DNA of 64,000 bases, taken from the NCBI GenBank assembly GCA_030295235.1, contig AP026129.1, positions 930,001 through 994,000 on the forward strand. The letters run 5' to 3'. The DNA is from Fistulifera solaris. Its lineage: Eukaryota; Bacillariophyta; Bacillariophyceae; Naviculales; Stauroneidaceae. Both the position numbers and the translations under genes were made by a program. Below are positions 32,517-43,888 of this stretch, in pieces; the first letter of the stretch is position 1; every line of letters starts with the position of its first letter. The notes beneath the pieces were generated by a model. That model was not told where the DNA came from. It saw nothing but the letters and a program-made list of their open reading frames with translations, and made no database searches.

Positions 32517-32666
32517 TTAAGAAAGAAAGTAATTCTTTTGCCGCGCCGACAAGGCGTACTCTGAGACCTTTTCGAGTAAAGGATTTTTCTTCGGTCGCTT
32601 CGCTTTGCGCGGCTTGAGCTGAGAGATGTAAGTTCGCCATTCATCATAGTCATCAATATCGCTCAT
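32517..32666 (-). CDS. Possible 49-residue basic micro-protein
   Basis: A small ORF MSDIDDYDEWRTYISQLKPR... ending SARQKNYFLS, 44 bp upstream of the LRR-like gene on the same strand. It has an acidic start and a Lys/Arg/Pro-rich middle (KPRKAKRPKKNP), which looks less random than intergenic ORFs. It could also be a conserved uORF or leader exon of the next gene. Existence is uncertain. Confidence 0.3.
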   Translation of the reverse strand: MSDIDDYDEWRTYISQLKPRKAKRPKKNPLLEKVSEYALSARQKNYFLS

Positions 32667-33147
32667 GCTTTTAGTGGGCTCGTGGATTGAAGCATGTTTA
32701 CTATCGCAGTACTTGCTTATTATTATCTAGCGCAATGCACATTTTTGCCGCCGTCGTTATATTATCGTCATTCATCACGTTCATCGCATAGTGGGAGGTT
32801 TTTGCTTCCGGGAAAGATCCATCATCACGATGTGACATGTCTTTTCGGTTGTGTACCGAATAGACGCAATCATACGAACTGAATATAGTGGGTGCGGTAC
32901 CGTATGTTTTGACACTGGAATGAAATGTAGTCTTGTGTCACGTGAAAGTCGTACGTCACACAACGCGACATAAACGTCTCGGATGATGGTTTGGTCGATC
33001 TTTCTCGTTGTTGGCTCGACGACATTCATTTCACGACGTTGCAGGAAAGAGCACGACGATTTATCGGCATTGATTTTCCGGCATTGTCATTATTTGAACG
33101 CTTCTCATTAGTAATATATTCTGACGCTTTTACTTGTTTCTGCAAAA
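32667..33147. promoter_or_regulatory. Upstream region of fabG
   Basis: No supported gene. Presumed promoter and 5' UTR of the plastid FabG gene. Confidence 0.35.
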
Positions 33148-34105
<958 letters not shown>

Positions 34106-34428
34106 GCGACATGACAATTACTAAAATAAACAATGACTAATCAGCAGCTACATAGACGAATTGAACATGTTTACATGGTAAAATAAACTTGAACGAAATC
34201 AATATCAGAAACGTTATTGTGCTCCCGACTCTATCATGTCTCGTGTCCCATCTACAACCAATCCTTATCCCTGATTTAGGATGTAAGACGCCAAGTTCAC
34301 GAATGAAATATTTGCCATGTTCTTTTGCAGTTTGCACGTCTCGTCCACCATCATTCATTTCGAACGTCGAACGCGAATCTGCACAAAAAAGAACGTTCTT
34401 CCTGAAATCAAACGAATTGTAGAAAAAA
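34106..34428. other. Gene-free stretch
   Basis: 3' flank of fabG and upstream DNA of the miniature VWA-Cache paralogue. Nothing recognised. Confidence 0.35.
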
Positions 34429-34431
34429 GTG

Positions 34432-35184
34432 ATGACAATGAAAACAGCACTTCCAGCTTTTGACCTCAACACAGCTCGCTTTGAAGAACTCGCCGACAAG
34501 CGTTGCAATGAGACTTTCTTGTTGACATTGAAATTCCAGTCCGCTCCATACGACAAGTGCTTTGCAGCACTGCAGAATCTTACTTGTTCCACAAGTCGGG
34601 GATTGAATATCACAAGCTGCGGTCCGGGGGAAGGTTGCTTGGGTTATATATACGGTACTTACAATGCTCTCAACAACGGGTTCAACCGGCCCGACAGCTC
34701 CATCGAAGAGGATCTGGTTGTCGGCGTTAACTCGGTCTTCTGGGTTTCGACCGACGACGAGATGAAAACCCCCGAAGGTTTTTCTCCAGCCAATGACACC
34801 GATCTGGTTACTCACCGATTCAACGCAATATCTAACGAAATTGAGCAGCAGCTGTTGTTCTCATCATATTCGGGATACGAAGATGAAGATGTGCACATGT
34901 TACTGACAGAACTGGGTGGTCTCGAAGTGTTTGGAATACGGTCACAGATTGACGAGATAGGACCTTTTAATTTCACTACCTGGGGGTTCATAAATTACCC
35001 TTCTGCGCCAGTTCTTGATCGCTCACGTACAAACAAGAAAGACGGATTGCCGAGAACAGTGAGCACCATTGCCGTTGTCGTTGCTCTCTTTATTTTTCTT
35101 TGCTATCGACGAGTGGTCGACGATGATTTGGAACTCCCTGACTACCTGCTATCGGATAGCGAATCCGACGATGAAATGGAATAG
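34432..35184 (+). CDS. Miniature VWA-Cache paralogue that has lost both domains (copy 1)
   Basis: An open 250-residue frame related to the genes at 36899 and 39344. It keeps their N-terminal Cys module (CFAALQNLTC, then SCGPGEGCLGYI), the end of the VWA domain (PANDTDLVTHRFNAIS, EDEDVHML), a scrap of Cache (SAPVLDRSRT) and a transmembrane helix (STIAVVVALFIFLCYRR) with an acidic tail. The MIDAS motif, most of VWA, most of Cache and the late Cys-rich part are gone, yet the frame stays open across all joins. No signal peptide is seen, unlike copies 2 and 3. Either a decaying copy or a small derivative with a regulatory role. Confidence 0.65.
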   Translation: MTMKTALPAFDLNTARFEELADKRCNETFLLTLKFQSAPYDKCFAALQNLTCSTSRGLNITSCGPGEGCLGYIYGTYNALNNGFNRPDSSIEEDLVVGVNSVFWVSTDDEMKTPEGFSPANDTDLVTHRFNAISNEIEQQLLFSSYSGYEDEDVHMLLTELGGLEVFGIRSQIDEIGPFNFTTWGFINYPSAPVLDRSRTNKKDGLPRTVSTIAVVVALFIFLCYRRVVDDDLELPDYLLSDSESDDEME

Positions 35185-35406
35185 CTATAGTAATTTTTAT
35201 ACATTTTATTATCACTCTTTCCGTCTTGTTTTGCTTAGTGATAATTGTGTTTTGCCTTAGACTGAGTTAATTCGCCAATGAAATGATGATTGAGGGTGCT
35301 ATTTAAGGATCGACATGACAATCACTAAAAGAATCAAAGAATATTCAGCAGCTACGTACACGAATTGAACATCTATGCGCTGATCGCGTTCCTATTTCTC
35401 GTAGTA

Positions 35407-35703
35407 TCACGCTTTGGAAACATGGTCGTTATTGCTGTCGCTATCACTGCTATCATCGCCATCTTCCTGCAGACTCGCCAATAAAGCTTGTGCCAGTCTT
35501 TCTTCCGCTTGCCGTTGTTGTTCTTGTGCTACCGATTGCGAGGTATCGTTCGATTGTAACAAAGAACGTTCGTCCTCCAGCAGTTGATTTAGCGCTTCGC
35601 GCAAACAATTCTCTTGTTGATCCAGTTGTACATATTGTTCGTCGAGTTGTTGAATTTGTTGCAGTGCGTTTTGTAGAAATGGTTGTTCTTGGTGTTCACT
35701 CAT
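35407..35703 (-). CDS. Small Gln/Glu-rich coiled-coil protein
   Basis: 98 residues, MSEHQEQPFLQNALQQ... with heptad-like Leu spacing through about residue 72 and an acidic Asp/Ser tail (DDSSDSDSNNDHVSKA). No signal or membrane segment. It might be a prefoldin- or tubulin-chaperone-like helix protein, but nothing specific supports that. Sits alone between VWA-Cache copies 1 and 2. Confidence 0.5.
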   Translation of the reverse strand: MSEHQEQPFLQNALQQIQQLDEQYVQLDQQENCLREALNQLLEDERSLLQSNDTSQSVAQEQQRQAEERLAQALLASLQEDGDDSSDSDSNNDHVSKA

Positions 35704-36898
35704 GTTTCATTCGTTTCGACTACATTATTAAGAGGATTGTCCTCAGAAGGGAACGAGAAATAATAATGAAGGACGAAATCGTTGGCCTGCGACGTATAAA
35801 CCCAACACTGTACCGTACTGTATGTACCGGGTAGGATTGATGGTACCGGTACCAGTAAGGGTAAAGTGGTCCGAAAATGGACCCCACAAGACGTATTTTA
35901 TTATCAGCATTTTAATACCAGTCCAATACCAGTCTCAGTAGTAGTCTTTACGAAACCAGGAAACCAGCTGCACTCTGTACCAGTACAAAGAGAAAATTGT
36001 CAGTACCGCTTTACGCTTTACCGTTTAACAAAAATAGGAGTACGTAGTAAGGCTTGTCACGAAAAACTAAGAAAGTGATTGATTCTTGCTTTACGTCGTC
36101 TCCTATGTTTGGTTATTCATGTCGATTATGTCGGTTGATCATCTTGTCTTTATCTTGCTTGTTGACTGGTCGATTTGTCGTTTTCTTGCGTGCTTTGCTG
36201 CTTGTTAGCAAAGATCCTTCAAGAAAGCAAATAATGACATTGTTGCCCCGTCAAGTCATCCTTCGTAGCTAAAATCAAGACTTTGAGCTCTCAATCGTAC
36301 CCTAGAGCCTAGAGCCATCTTCGCTAGTTTAATTGTTTCCAGGAGTTGGTTTCTTCTTGTGAATTGTATGATTTAATGTGATGATTGAAACGACGAAAAA
36401 TGGACGTTTGATATGACAATTTTTGCTGAGGCCATAGTGTGGGAAGTGGGAACCGGTAACAGATTTCGTACAGTATCGATTATGACAGGCAAATCTTGGT
36501 GCGACACTGTATCACGTCATTATTTTTGGGGGGAGAGCGTCAAACGTCGGACGATGTTCCAAGTTCCGAATTATCCATCATCCAAAAAAATCCAAGAAGT
36601 TTGAATCGTGGATACCAAAATCCATCTAGGCGCTCTGCGCGGAACGGTTTGCATTTGGATGCATTTTCAACAAACGTCGATAAATTCTGTTCGGTGTTCT
36701 GTAATTCCAAGAAAATACCCCCATCCTCGGTATTCGCCTTGTTCTCATTCAGTCGATTTAGTACCAAGGCTACCAAATCTCACGCGTAAATAGTGCATGT
36801 AGGTGTGTCGGAATACCAAAAGATCATCAATTCATTACCCTCATTTATTCGGAATTTGTGTCCAAGTTCATTCAGTGAAAGTCTCTCTTATCAGTAAG
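35704..36898. other. Long intergenic region with GTACC-type motifs
   Basis: About 1.2 kb without a convincing gene. Repeated degenerate motifs lie at 35842-35857 (GGTACCGGTACCAGTA), about 35915-35935 (ATACCAGTCC, ATACCAGTC), about 35981 (GTACCAGTAC) and near 36453 (AACCGGTAAC). Several short ORFs overlap and none has family features. Confidence 0.45.
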
Positions 36899-38753
36899 AT
36901 GTGGAAGAGAGTTATCCTTCTTCTTCTCTTTTAGCATCGACTTTGGGTCTCAACAGCCCACGCTTCAATCAAGTCGTTGCGAAATTTAAAGGAGACATTC
37001 TTGAATTTCGCGATTTCATGGAAAACCTCTACCTCGACATGCGTTGCAACGAGACATCCTTGAAGGAATGCCAGTCCTCTAACTACGACGAGTGTTTTGC
37101 AGCACTCCCCAGTCCTACTTGTCCCTCCGGTCCTGAATTCAATATTCCAAGCTGCGGCTCCGGTGAAGGGTGCCCGGGTTATGTCGATTTCACAACAAGC
37201 GTGTACAGCATCGCACCCGGCACCGCTGAAACGGACCCCCTCGTCTATGAAACGATTTGCTGGACTCGTCATATGAATGAATGGCTGATTCAACGAAACG
37301 AACGAGACAGGGCGTTCTGGGAGGATCTCGGAATCAATCCTGGCGCGATGTACTTCGGCAGCACAACCGGTGTCTTTCGCTACTACCCAGGTCGCCGCAC
37401 AAAGGACTGCGGAACCTACGATCCTCGCCCGCGCCCCTGGAATGTAGCCCCAAGTAGCGGTCCCAAGAACATCGTTCTTGTCCTTGACAAGAGCGGATCT
37501 ATGAAAGAGAATCGTATGACTTTAATGAAAAAAGCGGCGATTCGAGTCATCGAGACGTTAACAATGAGCGACCGCATCGCGATTGTTGTTTTCGACGAAA
37601 CGGCGAGGGTCATAGCCGATGAAGGAATGTATCTCTACCCAGCGAACAACGAGAGTAAAGCCATCCTCATCGATGCTATCGCTAATCTGGAAGCCAAGGG
37701 GGAAACCAACTTTTACGACGCTTTCGAAAAGGCGTTTGATGTACTGGACATTTCAAAGGGAGAGGAGCTGACCGTGAACTGCAACAGTGCTCTGTTGTTC
37801 TTGACAGACGGTGAGATGACACACCCCGTTGGCATTACTCCGGAAACCGTCATCGATTTGGTTACGCGCCGTGTCAATGCAACGTCGACGAAGATGGGGA
37901 AGCCGGTTCTGTTCTTTTCGTATTCGATTTCCGAAGAAGAAGACGTGCACACCTTACCAAAGAAACTTGCATGCCCCCCTTCCATTAGGGGGTATGGTCC
38001 AGGATTAACAGGGAAGACCAGATCGTGGAGGCCTTGTCCAGCTACTACCAATTGTTCAGTTTAGGCCTTGGGGATGATGAAAATGCTGATTTTGTTTCGT
38101 GGGTTGAACCGTATATTTTTGTTACGGGGGGTCATCGAGGCACTACCATTGCCGCACCCGTATACGATCGCTCTACATCACCTCCGATGAAAATAGGCGT
38201 CGTCGGTCGAGACATAGTCTTCAAAGTTCTGACTGAAGCTCTCGAAACCGATAACGTCACCGAAGCCGTAGCTGAACTGGCCCGTTACTCAGTTGCGGTT
38301 TGCCCTGCAACAAATTTGCCTCGATGCGTCATCGAGGAGTATCGTAAGGCCTTCGGCGGGGACGAAGCTCGATGCTTTCCAGATGAATGCAACGCGGACG
38401 CTTTCAGTTCGATCGTACCAGAAAAGTGCTTCGACTCGAGCAAATATACGGGCAACCTATCTGCAAACTCCGATAACAAGGGTCGCTCGTACGCGGATAT
38501 TGTTTGCTGCGGCAGCAACAATGGCGTTTGCCTCGGTGGCGAGACGGAAGGCGGACTCACGAAAGCAATGATTATTGGAATTGCAGTCGGAGGCGGTGGT
38601 GTCATCATTGTCGCCCTTTTGATGCTCTATTGCTGCCGAAAGCGTTCAGGAAATAACAATCGTCGAGTGGTGGTTGTCAACGATGCTATTGCCGTGCCGG
38701 TTAATCCTCCTCCGATCGCTCCCAGCGCACCTACTTGGAAGTCCTCCCCTTAA
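36899..38753 (+). CDS. VWA-Cache single-pass membrane protein (copy 2)
   Basis: About 617 residues. The ATG at 36899 opens a signal peptide (MWKRVILLLLF), separated from the main frame by T4 36929-36932 (one short). Order: Cys-rich N-terminal module (CFAALPSPTC, SCGSGEGCPGYV), a segment YFGSTTGVFRYYPGR, a VWA domain with MIDAS (VLDKSGSM) and LFLTDGEM, then a Cache-like part (WVEPYIF, APVYDRS, IGVVGRDI), a second Cys region, one membrane helix (IIGIAVGGGGVIIVALLML) and a basic tail. VWA_N-VWA-Cache is the layout of calcium-channel alpha2-delta subunits and of microbial sensors. A second slip is G5 37988-37992 (one short). Probably a cell-surface sensor or adhesion protein; ligand unknown. Confidence 0.8.
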
Positions 38754-39343
38754 ATATATTACTTAGTTCATGTTTGTATATCATCTTTGTTCGCTATTGA
38801 GGCATTTCTATGTACCCACAAGGCTGTAGAACTCGCTCGTCGCATCCTCTGCCTTGCGCCTCGTTCTCGGCTACCGACATGAAAAGACCGACCAAACGAA
38901 AGAAACAAGGATGGAGTTAAATGCTGATCTCATCCGAGGGGATGAATTTCGATGAATGAATCATCATCATTATTTGTAAACAGAATTTGCCCCAAGTGTT
39001 CTTTTTGTCGAAAGTGCAAAATCGAACTTTTACAAAAGATCCTTCCGGCAAAATCGTTTTCTCGTCCGCGATCTTTGACGCCACAATGAAACATACTACG
39101 TACCAGGTACTGGTAGTGTACATACAAAATACAATCTCTGAAAGTATGGCTCGTCGTCGTAACGTTACGAACAACGGAGCTTATTTGGAGTCGTGGATCG
39201 TGAAAATCTTTTGATCGTACTTTGTAGCCTAGTGTGAATAGATACCAGCGCTACGGTACCGACACAAATTTCTTTTACGCCTCATTTTCTTTTGAATCGG
39301 AAGAAACATCGATCTTCTCATATTCAAGACGATCTGTAGAAAG
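38754..39343. other. Spacer between VWA-Cache copies 2 and 3
   Basis: No gene. Contains GTACCAGGTACTGGTAGTGTAC at about 39100-39121 (near-palindromic, dispersed motif) and CGGTACCG near 39254. Confidence 0.4.
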
Positions 39344-41176
39344 ATGATGAGATTTACCCTTTCTTTTCTTTTTTACAGTAACGGCTTGTGCCCTCAACAC
39401 GGCTCGCTTTGATGATGTCGTCTCAAAAGTCGAAGAAATGGTTATAGAGTATCGAGATTACATGGAAAGCCTCTATCTCGAAAAGCGATGCGATGAAAGT
39501 TCCCTGATGGAGTGTCAGGCAGCTAACTACGACGACTGCTTCTCTGCACTGCCCAGCCCGACTTGCCCCTCTGGCCCGGAATACAGCATTCCGAGCTGCG
39601 GCGGCGGAGAAGAGTGCTCGGGTTTCGTCGATTTTACAACTAGCGTGTACAGCGTCGCCCCGGGCACCGACGAGTCCGACCCGCTGGTGATTGAATCGGT
39701 ATGTTTCAGTCGTTTCATGGATGACTGGCTGATCCAACGAAACGAACGAGACAAAGCTGTATGGGATGAGATCGGGATAAAACCCCAAGCCTCGTTTTTC
39801 GGAAGCGCAACTGGTGCCTTTCGGTACTACCCCGGTCGCCGTTCCAAAAGCTGCGGAATCTACGATCCTACCATTCGACCCTGGTTTGTCGCCGGTAGTA
39901 GTGGTCCGAAAAACATTGTCCTCGTCTTGGACAAGTCTGGGTCAATGCAAGGCGCCCGAATGTCGCTCATGAAAGAAGCCGCAATTAGAGTCATCGAGAC
40001 CTTGACGATCAGCGACCGCGTAGCTATAGTTGTTTTTGACGAAACGGCAAGGATCATTGCCGATGAAGGAATGCATCTATACCAAGCCAATAACGCAAGC
40101 AAAGCCATTCTCGTAGATGCGATAAACAACCTGGAAGCTAAGGGAGCCACCAATATTTATGACGCTCTGGATAATGCGTTTGATGTGCTCAATATCTCAA
40201 TTGGAGAGGAGCTCGCAGTGCCTTGCAACTCGGCCATTCTCTTTTGACAGATGGCGAGATGACGCACCCCGAAGGTATTACTCCAGAAAACGTCACCGAT
40301 TTGGTGACACGCCGTCTCAACGAAACATCCACCCGAAACCAGAAACCAGTGATGTTCTTTTCGTTTTCAGTTTCGGAAGCGGAAAATGTGCATGCGTTAC
40401 CCAAGGAGCTTGCCTGCTCCCATGAGTACGGAGTATGGTCCAGAATAGACCGCGATGACAAAATTGTGGAGGCCTTGTCGAGCTATTACCGTCTATTCGC
40501 GCTGAACCTTGGCCTCGAAGAGAATGCTGATTTCGTAGCATGGGTGGAACCGTACATTTACTCTACGGGAGACACCCTGGGCACAACTGCCTCGGCTCCG
40601 GTATACGATCGCACCAAATCGCCGCCGCTTTTTCTCGGCGTTGTCGGTATCGACATTCCCTTTGCGGCGCTCCAACGAGCACTAGGAAGCGACGACATCG
40701 CCGAAGCCATAGAGGAACTGGCCCGTCGTTCCGCGGCTGTCTGCCCGACTTTAGAGCTTACCCAGTGCGAACTCGAATCTTACCGGGCAGCGTCGGGTGG
40801 AGAAGAGTCCCGGTGCCTACCGGATCTTTGCAGCGCGGATGATCTTGTAGAGACCATCGCTGCGGAGTGTACCGACTCGAGCAAGTACCCAGACAACCTT
40901 CGTGCCAACGTCGACGCAAAAGAGCTCACCTTCGAGGAGGATGTTTGCTGCGTCAGCGATAACGCTTCTGACACGGGCGTTTGCGTAGGCAGCGACCTTT
41001 ATGTTGAAGATAAGGACGGTCTGTCTAAAGGCGCAATCGCAGGAATAGCCGTCGGAGGTGCCATCGGATTCTTGTGTCTAGTTTTTGTTTGTTGCGGAAA
41101 GGGCAAAGACGAGCCCGAAATTATCTACGTTCGTCCTCAACCAACCGCACCGCACCAGAATCCACCGACTGCCTAA
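39344..41176 (+). CDS. VWA-Cache single-pass membrane protein (copy 3)
   Basis: About 610 residues, a close tandem paralogue of copy 2. The ATG at 39344 gives the signal peptide MMRFTLSFLF, joined to the main frame through T6 39369-39374 (one extra). Domains match copy 2: CFSALPSPTC, SCGGGEECSGFV, FFGSATGAFRYYPGR, MIDAS VLDKSGSM, TDGEMTHPEGIT, Cache WVEPYIYST and APVYDRT with GVVGIDIPF, Cys-rich part, membrane helix (AIAGIAVGGAIGFLCLVF) and a short Pro-rich tail. Another slip is T4 40242-40245 (one short). The extracellular MIDAS is intact, so divalent-cation-dependent binding is plausible. Confidence 0.8.
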
Positions 41177-41265
41177 CGTTGATAAACCCGATCGTTAATA
41201 AATAGCTTCAGTATTATGTAAACAGACGCTACATGGTTAAATCCTTACTTGTACTCTAACTTATT

Positions 41266-41835
41266 TCACAAAGTCTCCTGACTCATCTCCTTACCTGTGT
41301 TCAAGCAATTGCTATACTTCTCCAACACCCGAACGAGGAAGTGATCGACATCCGGTATAGCCCAGGGTTGTGCAGTGATTGTCAAATGAACATTTCCAGC
41401 ATAGCTCATCAAAGAAACGCTGATAGGAATACCTGTCGAGAATGGTACACAACCATAAATAGTTATTACTCGTCGAACACCTAGATGGACCGGTTTGGGG
41501 AGTCCCCTGTTGTTACTTATCACGGCGATGGATCCACCATTAGAACAAGCGTACATCCATCCGACAAAGCGAGTGGGTAGAACTGCGGACGCGTACGAAA
41601 AGCCTTTTGCGAGAATGTGACTGTGAATCGCAGTTGGCATGCTTTTCGCAGTCGCCAAGGTATCATGTACCTGGAGTAGTCGTTTGTGTGATTGCGATCG
41701 AGACGGATCGTCTTCTTCACCCGGAACGCGGACAACAAAAGCTCCTATATTATTCCCCGCCGATTCTCCTGGAAGCACTACCCCGCCTTTCAGGTGCACT
41801 GGGAAGCGCAATGGTGAACTGCTCCTGTTTCGCAA
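41266..41835 (-). pseudogene. 3' remnant of a WS/DGAT-like acyltransferase
   Basis: 189 codons match only the C-terminal domain of the wax-ester-synthase/DGAT family: RFPVHLKGG, GNNIGAFVVRVP, then NRGLPKPVHLGVRRV, YGCVPFSTGIPISVSLMSYAG and HLTITAQPWAIPDVDHFLVRVLE. The N-terminal catalytic HHxxxDG half is absent from the window, and the reading ends near 41840 just where a VWA-Cache 3' fragment begins on the other strand. Full family members are about 450 residues. It seems that the duplication of the neighbour cut this gene. A surviving short protein cannot be excluded. Confidence 0.6.
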
Positions 41836-41904
41836 ATTTCGTAGGATTTGAGTCAGTCGAAATTGCCTGGATCCTACTTGCCAACGAAGAAGTTAAGGGA
41901 CTTC

Positions 41905-42165
41905 CCTACGAGGAGATTTTTGTTGCGCAAGCGATAACGCTTCTGACACGGATATTTGTTTGGGCAGTGAGCGGTTGAAAGGCGCCATAGTAGGAATTTA
42001 TGTGGTAGGTACTGTCGTATTCTTGTGTCTTGTGTCTAGTTTTCGTTTGTTGCCAAATGTGTGGCGGAAAGGGCGAAGACGAGCCCGAGACGCCCGACGG
42101 CACCGCACCAGAATCCAGCGACTGCCCATCTTTGATCAATAGCTTCAGCAATGGATCGGTCGTTC
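41905..42165 (+). pseudogene. 3' fragment of a VWA-Cache gene (copy 4)
   Basis: Repeats the 3' end of copy 3 almost base for base: AGCGATAACGCTTCTGACACG, then the region for the membrane helix (KGAIVGIYVVGTVVFLCL) and the GACGAGCCCGA and CACCGCACCAGAATCCA blocks. It lacks everything upstream and has lost a stretch before the helix. The frame is disturbed. A partial tandem duplication. Confidence 0.7.
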
Positions 42166-42353
42166 GCACTTTTGTTGTTCGCGCTCTTATTAGTCTCTTG
42201 TGGAATCATTCATTCCTCTTTCAAAGCAACCGATTTCTAAGGTGCAACACCAATTAGAGCGCCTGGAAAGCACATAAAGACGTCAAGCAAGCGCAGGAGG
42301 ACAGTGAGAGTCGTTCTAGAAACCATCGGTTCCATTACAAGGGCGCAAGGAAG

Positions 42354-43078
42354 TTGGTGTTTGCCAGAAAGGCTGTCAAACGGCAAAATGCGACCACTCA
42401 TTTTGTACCACGGAGTTCCGGCTTGTTACAGCTGTGTTGTCACGGAGAAGAATCGTTGCTGACACGAAGCAACTCAGATCAAAGATCTCCGGTCACTTGC
42501 CTCGAAAGCTTATGTCGCATGATTGCGGGGCAGTTTGTTTCGGGTTTTTCGGCACAGGCAGCATGGAAGCATTTACTGGAAATATCTTCGAGGGAATTGA
42601 CACCCGAGCATGTTCTCGCGCTGATTTCGGACGACTCCGCCAGAATCGATCCGGAACTTTTTGAAACGAATTTACGAAAACCTGCTGGTCTTACGAAAGC
42701 AAAAGCCGCATCCATTGTCGATCTCGCGCTCCATTTCCAGGAAGGAATGCTTTCGGAACACTTTTGATGACAACAATCGATGAAACAGAAATACGGAAAG
42801 CACCTTTACAAGTTGAAGGAATGGGACTTTCGAGCTGTGATATGTGTCTTATCTTCTTTGGAGCGACCGGGTGTTTTACCGATTGGAGATCTGGGTGTTC
42901 AAAAGGCATAGCCAAGTATTTTGCACTCTAATGAAGCCTCAAGAAACACCAGCTGTTTCAACGAGACGGACAAAAGATGACAGAAAGGTTGCTGCTTTAC
43001 AAACCGTACTTCTCGCTACTTGCTTATTACATGTGGCGGGCTGCCGACACGCCATTGCTGGAGGACTCTCAAATTAAT
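42354..43078 (+). CDS. AlkA-type DNA-3-methyladenine glycosylase (HhH-GPD), several frame breaks
   Basis: Base-excision-repair glycosylase of the HhH-GPD superfamily. Seen in order: LESLCRMIAGQFVSGFSA, the helix-hairpin-helix region GLTKAKAASIVDLA, LQVEGMGLSSCDM, PIGDLGVQKGIAKYF with the expected catalytic Asp, and the end KPYFSLLAYYMWRAADTP, which matches AlkA family C termini. These pieces lie in different frames: breaks at T4 42762-42765, about T3 42862-42864 and A4 near 42900-42903 are homopolymer type, and one further break lies between about 42930 and 42980. The start is unclear; coding-like sequence may extend upstream to about 42250. Either indel errors in a real gene or a young pseudogene. 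Confidence 0.6.
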
Positions 43079-43376
43079 ACAAAATCGCAATTGGACCACC
43101 GGGTGTTTCGTCGTTGCAACGAAGAGTAACAACAGTCTGGCAACGCCAGCGACACCATCGAAGCCTGAGCAAACACGACGTCTTGTCACTCCATTGTAAG
43201 TAAGCCGACGCTGCACAAAAGTAGACGACATGGCGTCGGACAGCAAGATGCGTAATGACCACATTTCTTGACGACTCTGTCGGCGCTTGTACTGCTTTCG
43301 ATAACAACTAATGAGCTGTTTCCTTCATAATTAGTCCGCGACGAATGTTCACACGCACTGTATGGTTGTCCTCGGA

Positions 43377-43556
43377 TTAAAATTCTTGCGAGCAGAAAAA
43401 TCGTACCATTAAAGCTGCTGCGTTGATTGGTTCGAAGGGCATTGAATGTTTCTCGAGCAATTGCACCATTTCCTTCCATAATTCGCTCCCATCCCTGCGG
43501 GCAACGCTACTGACGATGAGCGCTGCAAGTGAAAACATATAGCGCCATCTTTCCAT
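43377..43556 (-). CDS. Small ORF of 59 residues, possibly a gene remnant
   Basis: MERWRYMFSLAALIVSS followed by LWKEMVQLLEKHSMPFEP and INAAALMVRFFCSQEF. Its amphipathic helices recall helical-repeat (PPR-like) pieces, and the frame stays open about 45 bases upstream of the ATG. No promoter or family assignment. It may be a decayed exon. Confidence 0.25.
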   Translation of the reverse strand: MERWRYMFSLAALIVSSVARRDGSELWKEMVQLLEKHSMPFEPINAAALMVRFFCSQEF

Positions 43557-43643
43557 GTCATCGATAGTAGTTTCAATGCTGTTTCACAGCTCTTGTTTTG
43601 GTTTCGATGGTTTTTTTTTTATTGTGGGCGAGTGGTATTTTTA

Positions 43644-43888
43644 CTTTTCCAGAAAAGATGGGGGTGTGTTATTTTAACGTGTCCAGAAAATGCGGGGATG
43701 TGCTTTTTTCACGTGTCCAGAAAATGCGGGCATGTGCTTTTTTCACGTGTCCAGAAAATGCGGGCATGTGCTTTTTTCACGTGTCCAGAAAATGCGGGCA
43801 TGTGCTTTTTCACGTCTCCAGAAAATAATGTGGCGTGTGGCTTTTTCACGTCTCCAGAAAATGCGGGCGTGTGGTATTTTCACGTGTC
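43644..43888. repeat. 34-bp minisatellite, about 7 copies
   Basis: Tandem units of the form TGTCCAGAAAATGCGGGC + ATGTGCTTTTTTCACG. The first copies (43644-43678) and last copies (43814-43888) are diverged (AACGTG, CACGTC); three central copies are nearly identical. Each unit junction makes CACGTG, a palindromic bHLH/bZIP-type core. All three plus frames are open across it because 34 is not a multiple of 3, so ORFs over it are artefacts. Confidence 0.9.

Noticed and set aside
35490-35834. Plus-strand ORF over the small coiled-coil gene
   Set aside because: Shadow frame of the minus-strand Gln/Glu-rich protein.
43644-43888. CRISPR-like array
   Set aside because: Units are directly head-to-tail with no unique spacers, and the context is eukaryotic.
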